From Ramlibacter sp. (GTDB taxonomy: Bacteria; Pseudomonadota; Gammaproteobacteria; Burkholderiales; Burkholderiaceae_C): a stretch of DNA of 6,673 bases. The stretch covers positions 1 to 6,673 of the forward strand of contig JAMPXR010000135.1 in NCBI GenBank assembly GCA_023701085.1, in the 5' to 3' direction. Below are positions 1 through 6,670 of the stretch, one piece after another (the stretch's first letter is position 1; each line of letters begins with the position of its first letter). The position numbers were made by a program, and so were the translations under genes. The notes under the pieces were generated by a model that had not been told where the DNA came from, made no database searches, and worked only from the letters and a program-made list of their open reading frames with translations.

Positions 1-1
1 C

Positions 2-703
2 ATGGTGGGCACGCTCAGCGAAGCGGGCGCCCAACGCGTGGTGGCTGCGAGGGCGCGGGCGCCGTTTGCCAGCACCGAGGACATGGCGTTGCGCGCGCAA
101 CTGGATGGAAAGGACTTGAATGCGCTGGCGGCGGGCGATGCCTTGCTCTCGCTGTCCGGCCACCGGCGCCAGCAGGTCTGGGACGCCGTGGCGCTGCGGG
201 AGGCGCCGGGGTTGCTGCGCGAGACGCCGGTGAACGAGGAACCGCTGGCGTTGCCGTCCGCGCCCGAAGGCGAGGAGATCGTGTTCGACTACGCCGCGCT
301 GGGCCTGACGCTGCGCCGCCATCCGCTGGCCTTGCTGCGCCCGCGGCTGGCGCGCATGAAGCTGCTCAGCGCGCAGCAGTTGCATGACCTGCCCAGCGGT
401 TGGCGCGCCCGCGCCTGTGGCATCGTCACGGTGCGCCAGCAGCCGCAGACGGCGCACGGCACCATCTTCGTCACGCTGGAGGACGAGACCGGGCCGGTGA
501 ACGTGATCGTGTGGAAGTCGGTGCGCGAAGCGCAGCGCGACGAGCTGCTCCAATCGCGCCTGCTGGCCGTCGAGGGCGTTTGGCAGCGCGACGTGGACAG
601 CGGCGGACAGGTGCGCCACCTGATCGCGGATCGCCTGAAGGATCTCACGCCCTTGCTCGGCCGGCTCGGCAAGCAGGCGAAAAGCAGCCGGGACTTTCAC
701 TAA
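2..703 (+). CDS. dnaE2: Error-prone DNA polymerase DnaE2 (ImuC), C-terminal part, cut by window edge
   Basis: This is the C-terminal 233 residues of a DnaE2-type error-prone polymerase III alpha subunit, the catalytic partner of ImuA/ImuB in damage-induced translesion synthesis. The frame is open from the window edge, so the first ATG is internal and the real start lies outside; the family is normally a little over 1000 aa. Visible parts in order are: a helix-hairpin-helix-like region (about residues 20-62, ending with the GHRRQQVW stretch typical of the family), a linker, the LRRHPLALLRP segment (104-114), and an OB-fold (about 137-215) containing GTIFVTLEDETG and VNVIVW. It ends in SSRDFH, and the terminal SRDF- motif is characteristic of DnaE2 rather than replicative DnaE. 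The stop is TAA at 701-703. I see no strong terminator in the 45 bp before the convergent araC remnant. imuA and imuB would be expected upstream, outside the window. Identification is from recognised family features; the upstream polymerase core is not visible. Confidence 0.93.
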   Translation: MVGTLSEAGAQRVVAARARAPFASTEDMALRAQLDGKDLNALAAGDALLSLSGHRRQQVWDAVALREAPGLLRETPVNEEPLALPSAPEGEEIVFDYAALGLTLRRHPLALLRPRLARMKLLSAQQLHDLPSGWRARACGIVTVRQQPQTAHGTIFVTLEDETGPVNVIVWKSVREAQRDELLQSRLLAVEGVWQRDVDSGGQVRHLIADRLKDLTPLLGRLGKQAKSSRDFH

Positions 704-748
704 CGAGATCGCAGGTTCGCCAGTAACTTCTGCCCGCGGAGTCTCATT

Positions 749-960
749 TCATACTTGCAGAACTTCCCGGACCATCTGCACTGAAGAGAGCTGTCTCTTT
801 GGCCGATACGCCCCGGGCGCACTGCCGGTCCGGCACTTGAATGCGCGTTGAAACGTGGCGCTGTCCGAAAAGCCGAGTTCCGCAGCCAGCTCGGCGAACG
901 AGATGGTTGATCCACCGAGCAGGACGCCACGGACATCGCCGCGTACCTCGGCACGCTCCA
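749..960 (-). pseudogene. AraC-family transcriptional regulator, 3' remnant truncated by an IS
   Basis: About 70 codons remain, read on the minus strand from the IS edge near 960 to a TGA at 749-751. The translation begins VERAEVRGDVRGVLL, continues ISFAELAAELGFSDSATFQRAFKCRTG and ends shortly after APGAYR. That is the second half of the AraC/XylS DNA-binding domain: the end of the first helix-turn-helix unit, then the family signature LGFSD-x-S-x-F-x-RAFK-x-x-TG-x-x-P-x-x-YR. Complete regulators of this type are usually about 300-340 aa, so the effector-binding domain and most of the first HTH are gone. A GTG at 1004-1006 would give an 85-aa frame, but its first 15 codons lie in IS sequence and are not regulator-like, so this is scored as a pseudogene. 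The missing 5' part is not found on the other side of the IS. C replaces the usual W in RAFK-x-x-TG, which may be decay or natural variation. Confidence 0.85.
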
Positions 961-980
961 CTGAGAAGCTGTGAGCGAAA
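961..980 (+). repeat. Left terminal inverted repeat of the IS
   Basis: These 20 bases match the reverse complement of 2614-2633 at 16 of 20 positions, including an 11-base stretch (TGTGAGCGAAA against TGTGAACGAAA) with a single mismatch. It sits at the transposase 3' side. AraC-like coding sequence begins immediately outside it, as expected for a true element end. Confidence 0.65.
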
Positions 981-1138
981 CGACTTTTTCCTGGCCACCT
1001 GACCACAGCGCGATCGTGTGCGGCCGCGGAATACCCGTCGCGATTCTGTCGCCTGTGGGGAGCGACACGCTCGCTTATGCGCCCTGTGCGGTCTCAGCGG
1101 CGGCCTTTATGGCGGAAGGCTCTGATTCGCAACCTTTC

Positions 1139-2587
1139 TCAGGCCACTGCGGCGATGTTCATCGAGCGCAGGCGCATGAGGTTGTGTGCGAGCGCGTGCC
1201 ACAGCAGCACGGCCTTGGCTTTGACCTTGCCGCGCACGTTGAACTGCAGCAATCCTCGGCGTCGTACTTGGGCATTGACGCATTCGACCGATGCGGCCCG
1301 ATGGATGTAAAGATCTTGACCCCACTCGCTGGCCATGGTGCAGCGCCAGTTGGCCACCGCGGGGCTATCCGTGTCCTTGGGCGCCAGTGGATCGATGCCG
1401 GGCTTGCGATTACGCGGTGGTGGCACGACGGGCTGAGTGCCACGCTCGGTCAACTGCTCGATCGCTTCGAGTTTGGTGAAGCCACCGTCGGCCAGCCAGT
1501 GGGTGGGCGTGACCCCGTAACGCTGCTGCACGCTTTCGTGCATCGGCGCCATCTGGCGCATGTCGCTGCCTTGGTCGACGACATCCACCGAGGCAATCAG
1601 CTGTGTTTCGACATCGACCGCCAGCTGGGCATTGAACGCAGGGCGGAAGCCGCCGTCGGCCATCTTCATGACGCGGGCTTCGGGGTCGGTGGTGCTCACG
1701 CGCGGCGCGGGCGTGTCCTTAGCCGGCTCGGCCGCTGTCGTGCCGCCGCCGGCCGGCGGATCGTCCTTTCCCTTGCCCCTTCGCTTGGAGGGTTTGGGGA
1801 CCTTCGGCGGTGGCATCGAAGCGATCTTGTCCATCGTTGCGACGGCCTGCGCCAGCCGCTGTTCGCGTTCGCGCGCAGCTCGCTCCTGGGCAGCCTGCTT
1901 GCGACGCGAGCTGGCTGCGGCGTCCTCGGTCAACTCCTTCTTGAGTGCGGCGACCTGAGCCTGGGCGAGCTTGTGCAGGTGCTGCAGCTTCTCGCGGCGG
2001 CGGAAGCTGGCCGCCTTGGCCGAAGCACGCACGCGCATGCCATCCTGGGCCACGACATTGAGCTCGACCAAACGTCGATCCAGCAGCGAAGCGATCGAAC
2101 GGGTCAACTGCGCGTCCAGCCACTCGGCGTTGCCGGTGCGAAAGTCCGCCAGCGTGTGGTAATTGACCCCCACGCCGCCGCAAAGCCAGCGGTAGGCGTC
2201 ATCACGTTCGCACAGCCTGTCGACTTCTCGCGCGGAGCCAACGCCGTCAATGGTGGCCCACAGCCACAGAGACACCAGAATGGCTGGGTCGATCGCCGGC
2301 GCACCGCGACCACCTTGGCGCGACTTGATCGCCGCATACAGGGGCGCCAGATCCATGGACTGCACAAACGCCCACACCGTGCGGGCGGGGTGGTCCGCCG
2401 CAAGCGAGGCATCCAGGTCGACCGGCCGCAACTCGACTTGGTCGCGCTGCGCGTACTGCACTCGAGTAGCTCCTGCATCAACCGACGACTGCCGGTTGGA
2501 TTCAACCGGTGCCGCCGGGTCGCCCCCTCTGCCGAACAGGCCTCCTTGGCTCTGTTCATCTCCCGGTATGTTGTTCGCGGCACTCAT
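1139..2587 (-). CDS. IS1182-family DDE transposase
   Basis: This 482-aa transposase catalyses excision and insertion of its own IS. The N-terminal part (about 43-170) resembles the DUF772-type domain of IS1182/IS5-like transposases: RDQVELRPVDLDASLAADHPAR, then AIDPAILVSLWLWATIDGVGSAREVDRLCERDDAYRWLCGG-type sequence, then NYHTLADFR. Candidate catalytic acidic residues are D182 (VVAQDGMRVRA), D367 (HWLADGGFTK) and E435 (ASVECVNAQVRRRG), with the usual C-terminal RGLLQFNVRGKVKAKAVLLW-HALAHNLMR block. Between the first and second D there is a long charged, predicted coiled-coil insertion (about 194-250), then a Pro/Lys/Gly-rich low-complexity stretch (258-296). The frame has no stop or frameshift and all motifs are present, so the enzyme looks potentially active. 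The ATG at 2585-2587 has only a weak GAGC-like ribosome site. The stop is TGA at 1139-1141. Family assignment is from recognised motifs and was not checked by a database search. Confidence 0.92.
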   Translation of the reverse strand: MSAANNIPGDEQSQGGLFGRGGDPAAPVESNRQSSVDAGATRVQYAQRDQVELRPVDLDASLAADHPARTVWAFVQSMDLAPLYAAIKSRQGGRGAPAIDPAILVSLWLWATIDGVGSAREVDRLCERDDAYRWLCGGVGVNYHTLADFRTGNAEWLDAQLTRSIASLLDRRLVELNVVAQDGMRVRASAKAASFRRREKLQHLHKLAQAQVAALKKELTEDAAASSRRKQAAQERAAREREQRLAQAVATMDKIASMPPPKVPKPSKRRGKGKDDPPAGGGTTAAEPAKDTPAPRVSTTDPEARVMKMADGGFRPAFNAQLAVDVETQLIASVDVVDQGSDMRQMAPMHESVQQRYGVTPTHWLADGGFTKLEAIEQLTERGTQPVVPPPRNRKPGIDPLAPKDTDSPAVANWRCTMASEWGQDLYIHRAASVECVNAQVRRRGLLQFNVRGKVKAKAVLLWHALAHNLMRLRSMNIAAVA

Positions 2588-2613
2588 GCCGTGCTCAACG
2601 GATCAGCCGGATA

Positions 2614-2633
2614 TTTCGTTCACACGTTCTGAG
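2614..2633 (-). repeat. Right terminal inverted repeat of the IS
   Basis: This is the partner of the repeat at 961-980, on the transposase 5' side. It begins about 26 bp upstream of the transposase ATG, so the transposase promoter, if any, must overlap this repeat or come from outside. The flank of 27 bp to the MFS stop codon shows no regulator-like coding. Confidence 0.65.
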
Positions 2634-2660
2634 GCCGAGGGCACGCGCGGCCGCGGCCAT

Positions 2661-3932
2661 TCAGCGGGGTTTCCTGGCCAGCACGAACAGCAGCGACCCC
2701 GATCCCGCCGCCAGCGCCAGCACGGTGAACCCCGCGCGGTAATTGCCGGTGAGGTCGGCGAATGCGCCGGCCACCATCGGCCCGCCGATCTGGCCGAGCG
2801 AAACGATGAGCGCCGACAGCCCCATGATCACGCCGATGGCCTGCAGCCCGAAGTAGTCGGCGCGGATCGCCTGCATGAGCGGGCCGCGCAAGCCCCAGGC
2901 CAGGCCGTGCATCACGGCAAACGCGCCCACCATCAGCGGATGGACCGCATAGGTCAGCATCAGCAGGCCGGCCATGTGCAGCAGCATGCATCCCGCGGCC
3001 ACGTGCCGCTTGTCCCAGCGATCTCCCACCGCCACGCCCATGAGGACGCCGCCTGCCTGCGACAGCGTCATCAGCATGATGACGAGGGAGGCCTGCGCCA
3101 GCGAATAGCCCAGGCCTTCCTTCAGGTGCGAGATCGCGTGCACGTTGACGGCGGTCACCACGAGCAGCGCGAAGCCGTGCGCGCCGGCCAGCAGCCAGAA
3201 GGCCGGCGTGCGCAGCGCCTCGCGTGCGGTGAAGTCCCGTGTCGGAAGGTCCGACGCGGCAGCCGCTTCGTCCGGCGGCGCCGGCGGCAGGCCGTCGATC
3301 GTCTCGCCGATGTCGGCCGGCCTGCCGCGGATCATCCGCGCCAAGGGCCAGCCCAGCACCAGCATGAGCACGCCGGAGGCCAGCGCGGTGGTTCGCCAGC
3401 CATGGTGCTGCATCACCCAGCCGACCAGCGGCACGCCGAAACCCCCGGCCGCGAACCCCAGGCCCATCAGCGACAGCGCGCGCGCCCGGTGCCGCTGGAA
3501 CCAGTGGACCAGCGTCACGGACAAGGGAAAGTAGCCCGCCAGGCTGGTGCCCAGCGCCAGCAGCAGTACCGCGCCGTAGAAGCCGCCGAGCGTGTCGATC
3601 TGGCTGAGCACCAGGAACCCCGCGGCGAACACGACGATGCCGACCTGCACCATGGCACGCGCCCCGAACCGGTCGATCAGCCAGCCCAGGGCGGGGCCGA
3701 GCAGGGCGCCCTCGATCGACTGCAGCGCGGCGCCGCCCGACAACGCCGTCTTGCTCCAGCCGCGCTCTTGCGACAAGGTCGCCACGTAGGCGCCGAAGGC
3801 CTGCAGCAGCAGGCCCGTGTAAAGGAACTGGATGCCCGCGCCGGCGGCCACCATCCGCCAGCCGTAGAAAATTTTCAAACGCCTCCCTGCGGCTGCCTGG
3901 TCATGTTGCGCCGCGCGCTCGTCCGAGCTCAT
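2661..3932 (-). CDS. Major facilitator superfamily transporter (MCT/OFA-like), substrate unknown
   Basis: This is a 423-aa inner-membrane secondary transporter with about 12 hydrophobic segments in two halves joined by a hydrophilic linker (about 201-241). The first membrane segment follows the IFYGWRMV start that is common in monocarboxylate or oxalate/formate-antiporter-like MFS proteins. The MFS loop 2-3 motif is intact as GWLIDRFGAR (83-92), and its second-half counterpart is GDRWDKR (303-309). The linker start RGRPADIGETIDG is also typical of that group. Length is normal and there is no frameshift. The annotated ATG at 3930-3932 has no good ribosome site. A TTG at codon 19, next to an AGGGAGG stretch, is an alternative start that would give 405 aa. 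The gene ends 27 bp from an IS. It shares orientation with the araC remnant beyond the IS, so a former regulatory link is possible but unproven. The substrate cannot be read from the sequence; a small organic acid is the default guess for the group. Confidence 0.9.
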   Translation of the reverse strand: MSSDERAAQHDQAAAGRRLKIFYGWRMVAAGAGIQFLYTGLLLQAFGAYVATLSQERGWSKTALSGGAALQSIEGALLGPALGWLIDRFGARAMVQVGIVVFAAGFLVLSQIDTLGGFYGAVLLLALGTSLAGYFPLSVTLVHWFQRHRARALSLMGLGFAAGGFGVPLVGWVMQHHGWRTTALASGVLMLVLGWPLARMIRGRPADIGETIDGLPPAPPDEAAAASDLPTRDFTAREALRTPAFWLLAGAHGFALLVVTAVNVHAISHLKEGLGYSLAQASLVIMLMTLSQAGGVLMGVAVGDRWDKRHVAAGCMLLHMAGLLMLTYAVHPLMVGAFAVMHGLAWGLRGPLMQAIRADYFGLQAIGVIMGLSALIVSLGQIGGPMVAGAFADLTGNYRAGFTVLALAAGSGSLLFVLARKPR

Positions 3933-3971
3933 GCGGATCAGTTTAGCCGCGGATGGCTACTGAGTACACGA

Positions 3972-4000
3972 GTTCTAAATGGGCGCGCCGCAGTTGCCAG
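3972..4000 (-). promoter_or_regulatory. Possible sigma70-type promoter for the MFS gene
   Basis: On the minus strand, CTGGCA (3995-4000) and TAGAAC (3972-3977) are separated by 17 bp. Each matches the -35 and -10 consensus at 4 of 6 positions. Transcription would begin about 35 bp upstream of the annotated ATG at 3932. In GC-rich DNA such matches are easy to find by chance, so this is only a candidate. Nothing else recognisable lies in the 152 bp between the MFS start and the tRNA. Confidence 0.25.
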
Positions 4001-4084
4001 CCGCCGTGCCTTGCGAGCATGGCGCGGAGATTTTTTATGCGGGGCGGTGGAGCGGCTCGCAGGCGGCGCCGGCGCGTGAAGACA

Positions 4085-4158
4085 TGGAGCGGGTGAAGAG
4101 AATCGAACTCTCGTATGCAGCTTGGGAAGCTGCCGTTCTACCATTGAACTACACCCGC
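4085..4158 (-). tRNA. tRNA-Gly(CCC)
   Basis: The minus strand folds as a complete cloverleaf. The 5' GCGGGTG pairs with 3' CACCCGC, followed by the discriminator T and an encoded CCA (4085-4087). The D arm contains GTTCAATGGTAGAAC. The anticodon stem GCAGC/GCTGC encloses the loop TTCCCAA, giving anticodon CCC (4124-4126), which reads GGG glycine codons. The T arm is GAGAG-TTCGATT-CTCTT, in which the T-loop motif TTCGATT is intact and the stem has one G-T wobble. All stems are sound, so it should be functional. It lies 20 bp downstream of the acylase stop on the same strand and may be transcribed with it or from its own promoter. Confidence 0.97.
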
Positions 4159-4170
4159 GAACCGATGCGC

Positions 4171-4176
4171 ATTCTA
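4171..4176 (-). promoter_or_regulatory. Possible -10 element for tRNA-Gly
   Basis: TAGAAT on the minus strand matches the -10 consensus at 5 of 6 positions and would start transcription about 5-7 bases before the mature tRNA 5' end at 4158, which is ordinary spacing for a tRNA promoter. It sits in the short gap between the acylase stop codon and the tRNA. No good -35 hexamer is visible 16-18 bp upstream, where the sequence belongs to the end of the acylase gene, so the promoter remains tentative. Confidence 0.35.
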
Positions 4177-4178
4177 GC

Positions 4179-6659
4179 CTATGGCACCAGTCGGGCCTCA
4201 TGCGTCCAGCGGTCCGGCCGCAGGCGCAGCGGGCGGTATTGCACGGCGGCCCACTCGTCTTTCATGTCCCCATAGCGGGGGCTGAACACCAGGCCGCTTT
4301 GCCCGGTCTGGTAGATGAACTGCGACTTTTCCAGGTCAGCCAGGTCGTAGATGGCGCGCAGGCTTGCCGCATGGCGGTTGGCGAAGGGCGTCTTCGCGTC
4401 ATTCGGCCAGTACTGCCCGACGTTGACGGTCCAGCTGTCGCCGCCGGTCGGCACGGTGACGTCGAAGAAGCGCGCCAGCGCCGCCACGTTGCCCAGCGGC
4501 CTGTGCGCGGACAGCGCCACATGCCACGCGCCCCAACGCCAGGCGGCGACGTCCTTGCCCTGGCGCGCGGCAATGCGGTCCAGCGCACGATCCAGAGCTC
4601 GCGACGACTGCTCGGCACAAGTGAGCGGCGCGCACCAGGCGGCGCCCGCCTTGGCGTCGGCCAGGATGGTCTCGAGTCCCTGGCGGAAATGGCGCCGGCC
4701 GTACAGCACGCGGAATTTGTCGGCGCCCAGGCGCGGCTCGATCAGGCCGCGCGCGAGTTCGTCCGCCCACACCGACAGGATCAGCGGCGCCGCGCGGTCC
4801 GCGTGCATCACGCCGTCGAACGTGCCGACCTGCGCCAGGGCGGGCGGCGCCAGCGCATGCCGGCTTTGCGTCGCCTGCAGCAGCGGCAGCAGCTTGCGCG
4901 CGGAGATCGACAGCACGTCGGACTGCACGCCGCGCATGCTCGCGGCCGTGTGCTTCGCATGGGCGCCCAGCAGCAGCTCGATGCGGTCGAACCGCTCCGG
5001 CATGAGCCAGTCGCTGCCCATGAAATGCGCATAGCTGGCCGGATGGATGCGCTGGTTGGCCGTCGCGTGCCAGCCCTTGGACGCGATCGCCTCATGACTC
5101 GCGTACGGGTACTTGTCGGGAGCGAGCTGGCCGGTCCAGTCGTAGCGGCTGTCCCATCCCGGCGCCGGCGCGACGCCGCGCAGGTCGTTGTCGGGCCGCC
5201 GCAACGGGATGCGCCCGATCGTGCGGTACCCGGTGCGGCCCTGCGTATCGGCCGCGACGAGGTTCTGCATCGGCGAGTGGTACAGCGAAAAGGCGGTCAT
5301 CAGCTGATCGACCGTCTGCGCCGTGTTCGATTGCACCGCGGCCAGCACCGTCTGGTTGTCCGCATCCAGCGCCATCCAGCGCAGCGCGAGCACGAACCTG
5401 CGCGTGTCCAGCACCTCGCCGTGGAAGGACTGCACGTCGCTGAGCACCGGCCCGTGGCGTGTGGCGCGCAGCACGACTTTTTCGTCGGGCCGTCCCTTGA
5501 CCTTGATGACTTCCTCGCGCGTGTCGAAGCGGGCCCAGCCGTCGGGCGTGCGGTAGCGCGCGGGGTCCGCGGGATCGATCTGCTCCAGGTAGAGATCCTG
5601 CACGTCGGGCCCCACGTTCGTGAAACCCCACGCGACCCCGGCGGTGCGCCCGAGCACGACCGAGGGCAGGCCGGGCAGCGTGGCGCCGATCACGTCCATG
5701 GGACGGCCGCCGGCGGCAGCGGGCGCCTTCAGGCGCGCGAAGTACCAGATGGCGGGCGCGGCCAGCGACAGGTGGGGGTCGTTGGCCAGCAGCGGCTTGC
5801 CGCTTTCCGTGCGGGTGCCCGCGACCACCCAGTTGTTCGATCCCTTGCCTTCGGGCTGGCCGAGGTGGCGCGCCCAGTCGTCGATCTGTGCCGCGTCCAC
5901 CAGCGCGAGCGAGTCCGCTGCGAAGGGCTGTTCGCGCGCGCCGCTCGTGCGCGTGGCCGCCGGCTCCCCATTGCGATACACGCCCAGGCCGCGGTACAGC
6001 GCGGCCAGGTCGACGGCCGTGGCCGGCGGCTCGTCGGGGTAGGGCGGCATCAGCTGCCAGAGCGCTTCGGTGTCGATGCGCTGCAATGCGGAAAGGCGGG
6101 CGAACTCGTTGCCCCAGTTGCCGCCCAGGTCCAGCGCCATCATCAAAGCCCAGCCCACGGAGTCATGTGGCGTCCACGCGCCCGGCCGGATGCCCAGGAT
6201 GTGGAATTCCGGCGGCAGGGCCTGTCCGGCCTGGGCGTGGAAACCATTGATGCCGTTCGCGTAGGCTTGCAGGAACGCCTTGGCGTCGTCGGGCAAGCGC
6301 TGCCATTGGGCCTTGGCCGAACGCACGATGCCCAGTGCGCGCATCAGCTTGTCGGTGTCAAGCGCGGCGGCGCCGAGCACTTCGCTCAGCTCGCCGTGCA
6401 TCACGCGGCGGTTGAATTCCAGCTGCCAGCCGCGCTCCTGCGCATGCACCCAGCCCAGCGCGAAATAGGCGTCGGCGATGCTTTGTGCCTCGATGTGGGT
6501 CACGTCGCTGGCGTCGCGCCGCACCAGCACCGGCGCCGCCAACCCGGCAGCGCGCATTTCGCCGTCCAGTTGCGGAAAGCTGCGCCAGACGTAGACCGCC
6601 GCGGCGAGCAGCAGCAACGCGATCACGGCTGCGATGGCTTTCATGGACTTGCGAAGCAT
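4179..6659 (-). CDS. Penicillin acylase family (S45) Ntn hydrolase, membrane-anchored or periplasmic
   Basis: This 826-aa precursor is predicted to be an N-terminal-nucleophile amidase that cleaves an acyl amide bond; in relatives the substrates are penicillins, N-acyl-homoserine lactones or other acylated amines. Residues 7-25 form a hydrophobic signal or anchor helix after a basic N-terminus (MLRKSMK), so it should act in or facing the periplasm. An alpha-chain region (about 30-250) includes DAYFALGWVHAQERGWQLEFNRR (63-85). The autocatalytic site is KGSNNWV, with cleavage expected before S274, which then becomes the nucleophile. Further family features are LLANDPHL (290-297), the probable calcium-binding PDVQDLY (351-357; D352, D355), TANQRI (533-538), and the C-terminal GDSWTVNVG and F-x-Y-Q-T-GQSG-x-x-SPRYGD (781-798). 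C676 and C681 could form a disulfide. Length is normal for the family and the frame is intact. The ATG at 6657-6659 has a strong ribosome site. The overall layout resembles QuiP-like AHL acylases, but substrate specificity cannot be assigned from sequence alone. Confidence 0.92.
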   Translation of the reverse strand: MLRKSMKAIAAVIALLLLAAAVYVWRSFPQLDGEMRAAGLAAPVLVRRDASDVTHIEAQSIADAYFALGWVHAQERGWQLEFNRRVMHGELSEVLGAAALDTDKLMRALGIVRSAKAQWQRLPDDAKAFLQAYANGINGFHAQAGQALPPEFHILGIRPGAWTPHDSVGWALMMALDLGGNWGNEFARLSALQRIDTEALWQLMPPYPDEPPATAVDLAALYRGLGVYRNGEPAATRTSGAREQPFAADSLALVDAAQIDDWARHLGQPEGKGSNNWVVAGTRTESGKPLLANDPHLSLAAPAIWYFARLKAPAAAGGRPMDVIGATLPGLPSVVLGRTAGVAWGFTNVGPDVQDLYLEQIDPADPARYRTPDGWARFDTREEVIKVKGRPDEKVVLRATRHGPVLSDVQSFHGEVLDTRRFVLALRWMALDADNQTVLAAVQSNTAQTVDQLMTAFSLYHSPMQNLVAADTQGRTGYRTIGRIPLRRPDNDLRGVAPAPGWDSRYDWTGQLAPDKYPYASHEAIASKGWHATANQRIHPASYAHFMGSDWLMPERFDRIELLLGAHAKHTAASMRGVQSDVLSISARKLLPLLQATQSRHALAPPALAQVGTFDGVMHADRAAPLILSVWADELARGLIEPRLGADKFRVLYGRRHFRQGLETILADAKAGAAWCAPLTCAEQSSRALDRALDRIAARQGKDVAAWRWGAWHVALSAHRPLGNVAALARFFDVTVPTGGDSWTVNVGQYWPNDAKTPFANRHAASLRAIYDLADLEKSQFIYQTGQSGLVFSPRYGDMKDEWAAVQYRPLRLRPDRWTHEARLVP

Positions 6660-6664
6660 CCTGG

Positions 6665-6670
6665 TCTCCT
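6665..6670 (-). promoter_or_regulatory. Ribosome binding site of the acylase gene
   Basis: AGGAGA on the minus strand lies 5 bases before the ATG at 6657-6659. It is a near-perfect Shine-Dalgarno sequence and fixes this start, which also gives a textbook signal helix immediately after the initiator. Confidence 0.8.

Larger units (their letters stand above)
961..2633 (-). mobile_element. IS1182-like insertion sequence, about 1.67 kb
   Basis: The element is defined by one DDE transposase gene (1139-2587, minus) flanked by imperfect terminal inverted repeats at 961-980 and 2614-2633. The left boundary coincides with the point where AraC homology stops, which independently supports it. On the right, only 27 bp separate the repeat from the MFS stop codon. 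The transposase start is about 26 bp inside the right repeat. About 158 bp of non-coding IS sequence lie between the transposase stop and the left repeat, and I see no gene or clear structure in it. Size and one-gene organisation agree with the IS1182 family. No convincing target-site duplication abuts the ends. The exact terminal bases are inferred and could be off by a few positions. Confidence 0.75.

Noticed and set aside
749..1006. An 85-aa complete gene starting at GTG 1004-1006 on the minus strand.
   Set aside because: The first 15 codons lie in IS sequence and only the rest is AraC-like. It is a truncated remnant extended by chance into the IS.
971..2632. A 553-codon open frame on the plus strand covering almost the whole IS.
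   Set aside because: It lies antisense to the intact transposase and is a by-product of GC-rich codon bias. Its translation resembles no family I recognise and has no ribosome site.
950..2646. GGCACGC occurs at 950-956 and 2640-2646, close to each IS end, like a target-site duplication.
   Set aside because: The copies are 4 and 6 bases away from the inverted repeats rather than abutting them, and the flanking bases do not extend the repeat symmetry. A 7-base GC-rich match is expected by chance.
4002..4036. A plus-strand hairpin (4002-4009 with 4017-4024) followed by TTTTTT at 4031-4036, resembling a terminator.
   Set aside because: The T-run starts 6 bases after the stem, and no plus-strand gene lies upstream to be terminated. 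The genes on both sides are on the minus strand.
2250..4079. A 609-codon open frame on the plus strand from inside the IS through the MFS gene.
   Set aside because: It crosses the IS boundary and is antisense to two well-supported genes. Its Arg/Gln/His-rich composition is typical of a shadow frame.
4085..4158. The tRNA as an attachment site for an integrated element.
   Set aside because: No integrase, no repeated tRNA 3' end and no foreign genes are seen on either side within the window.
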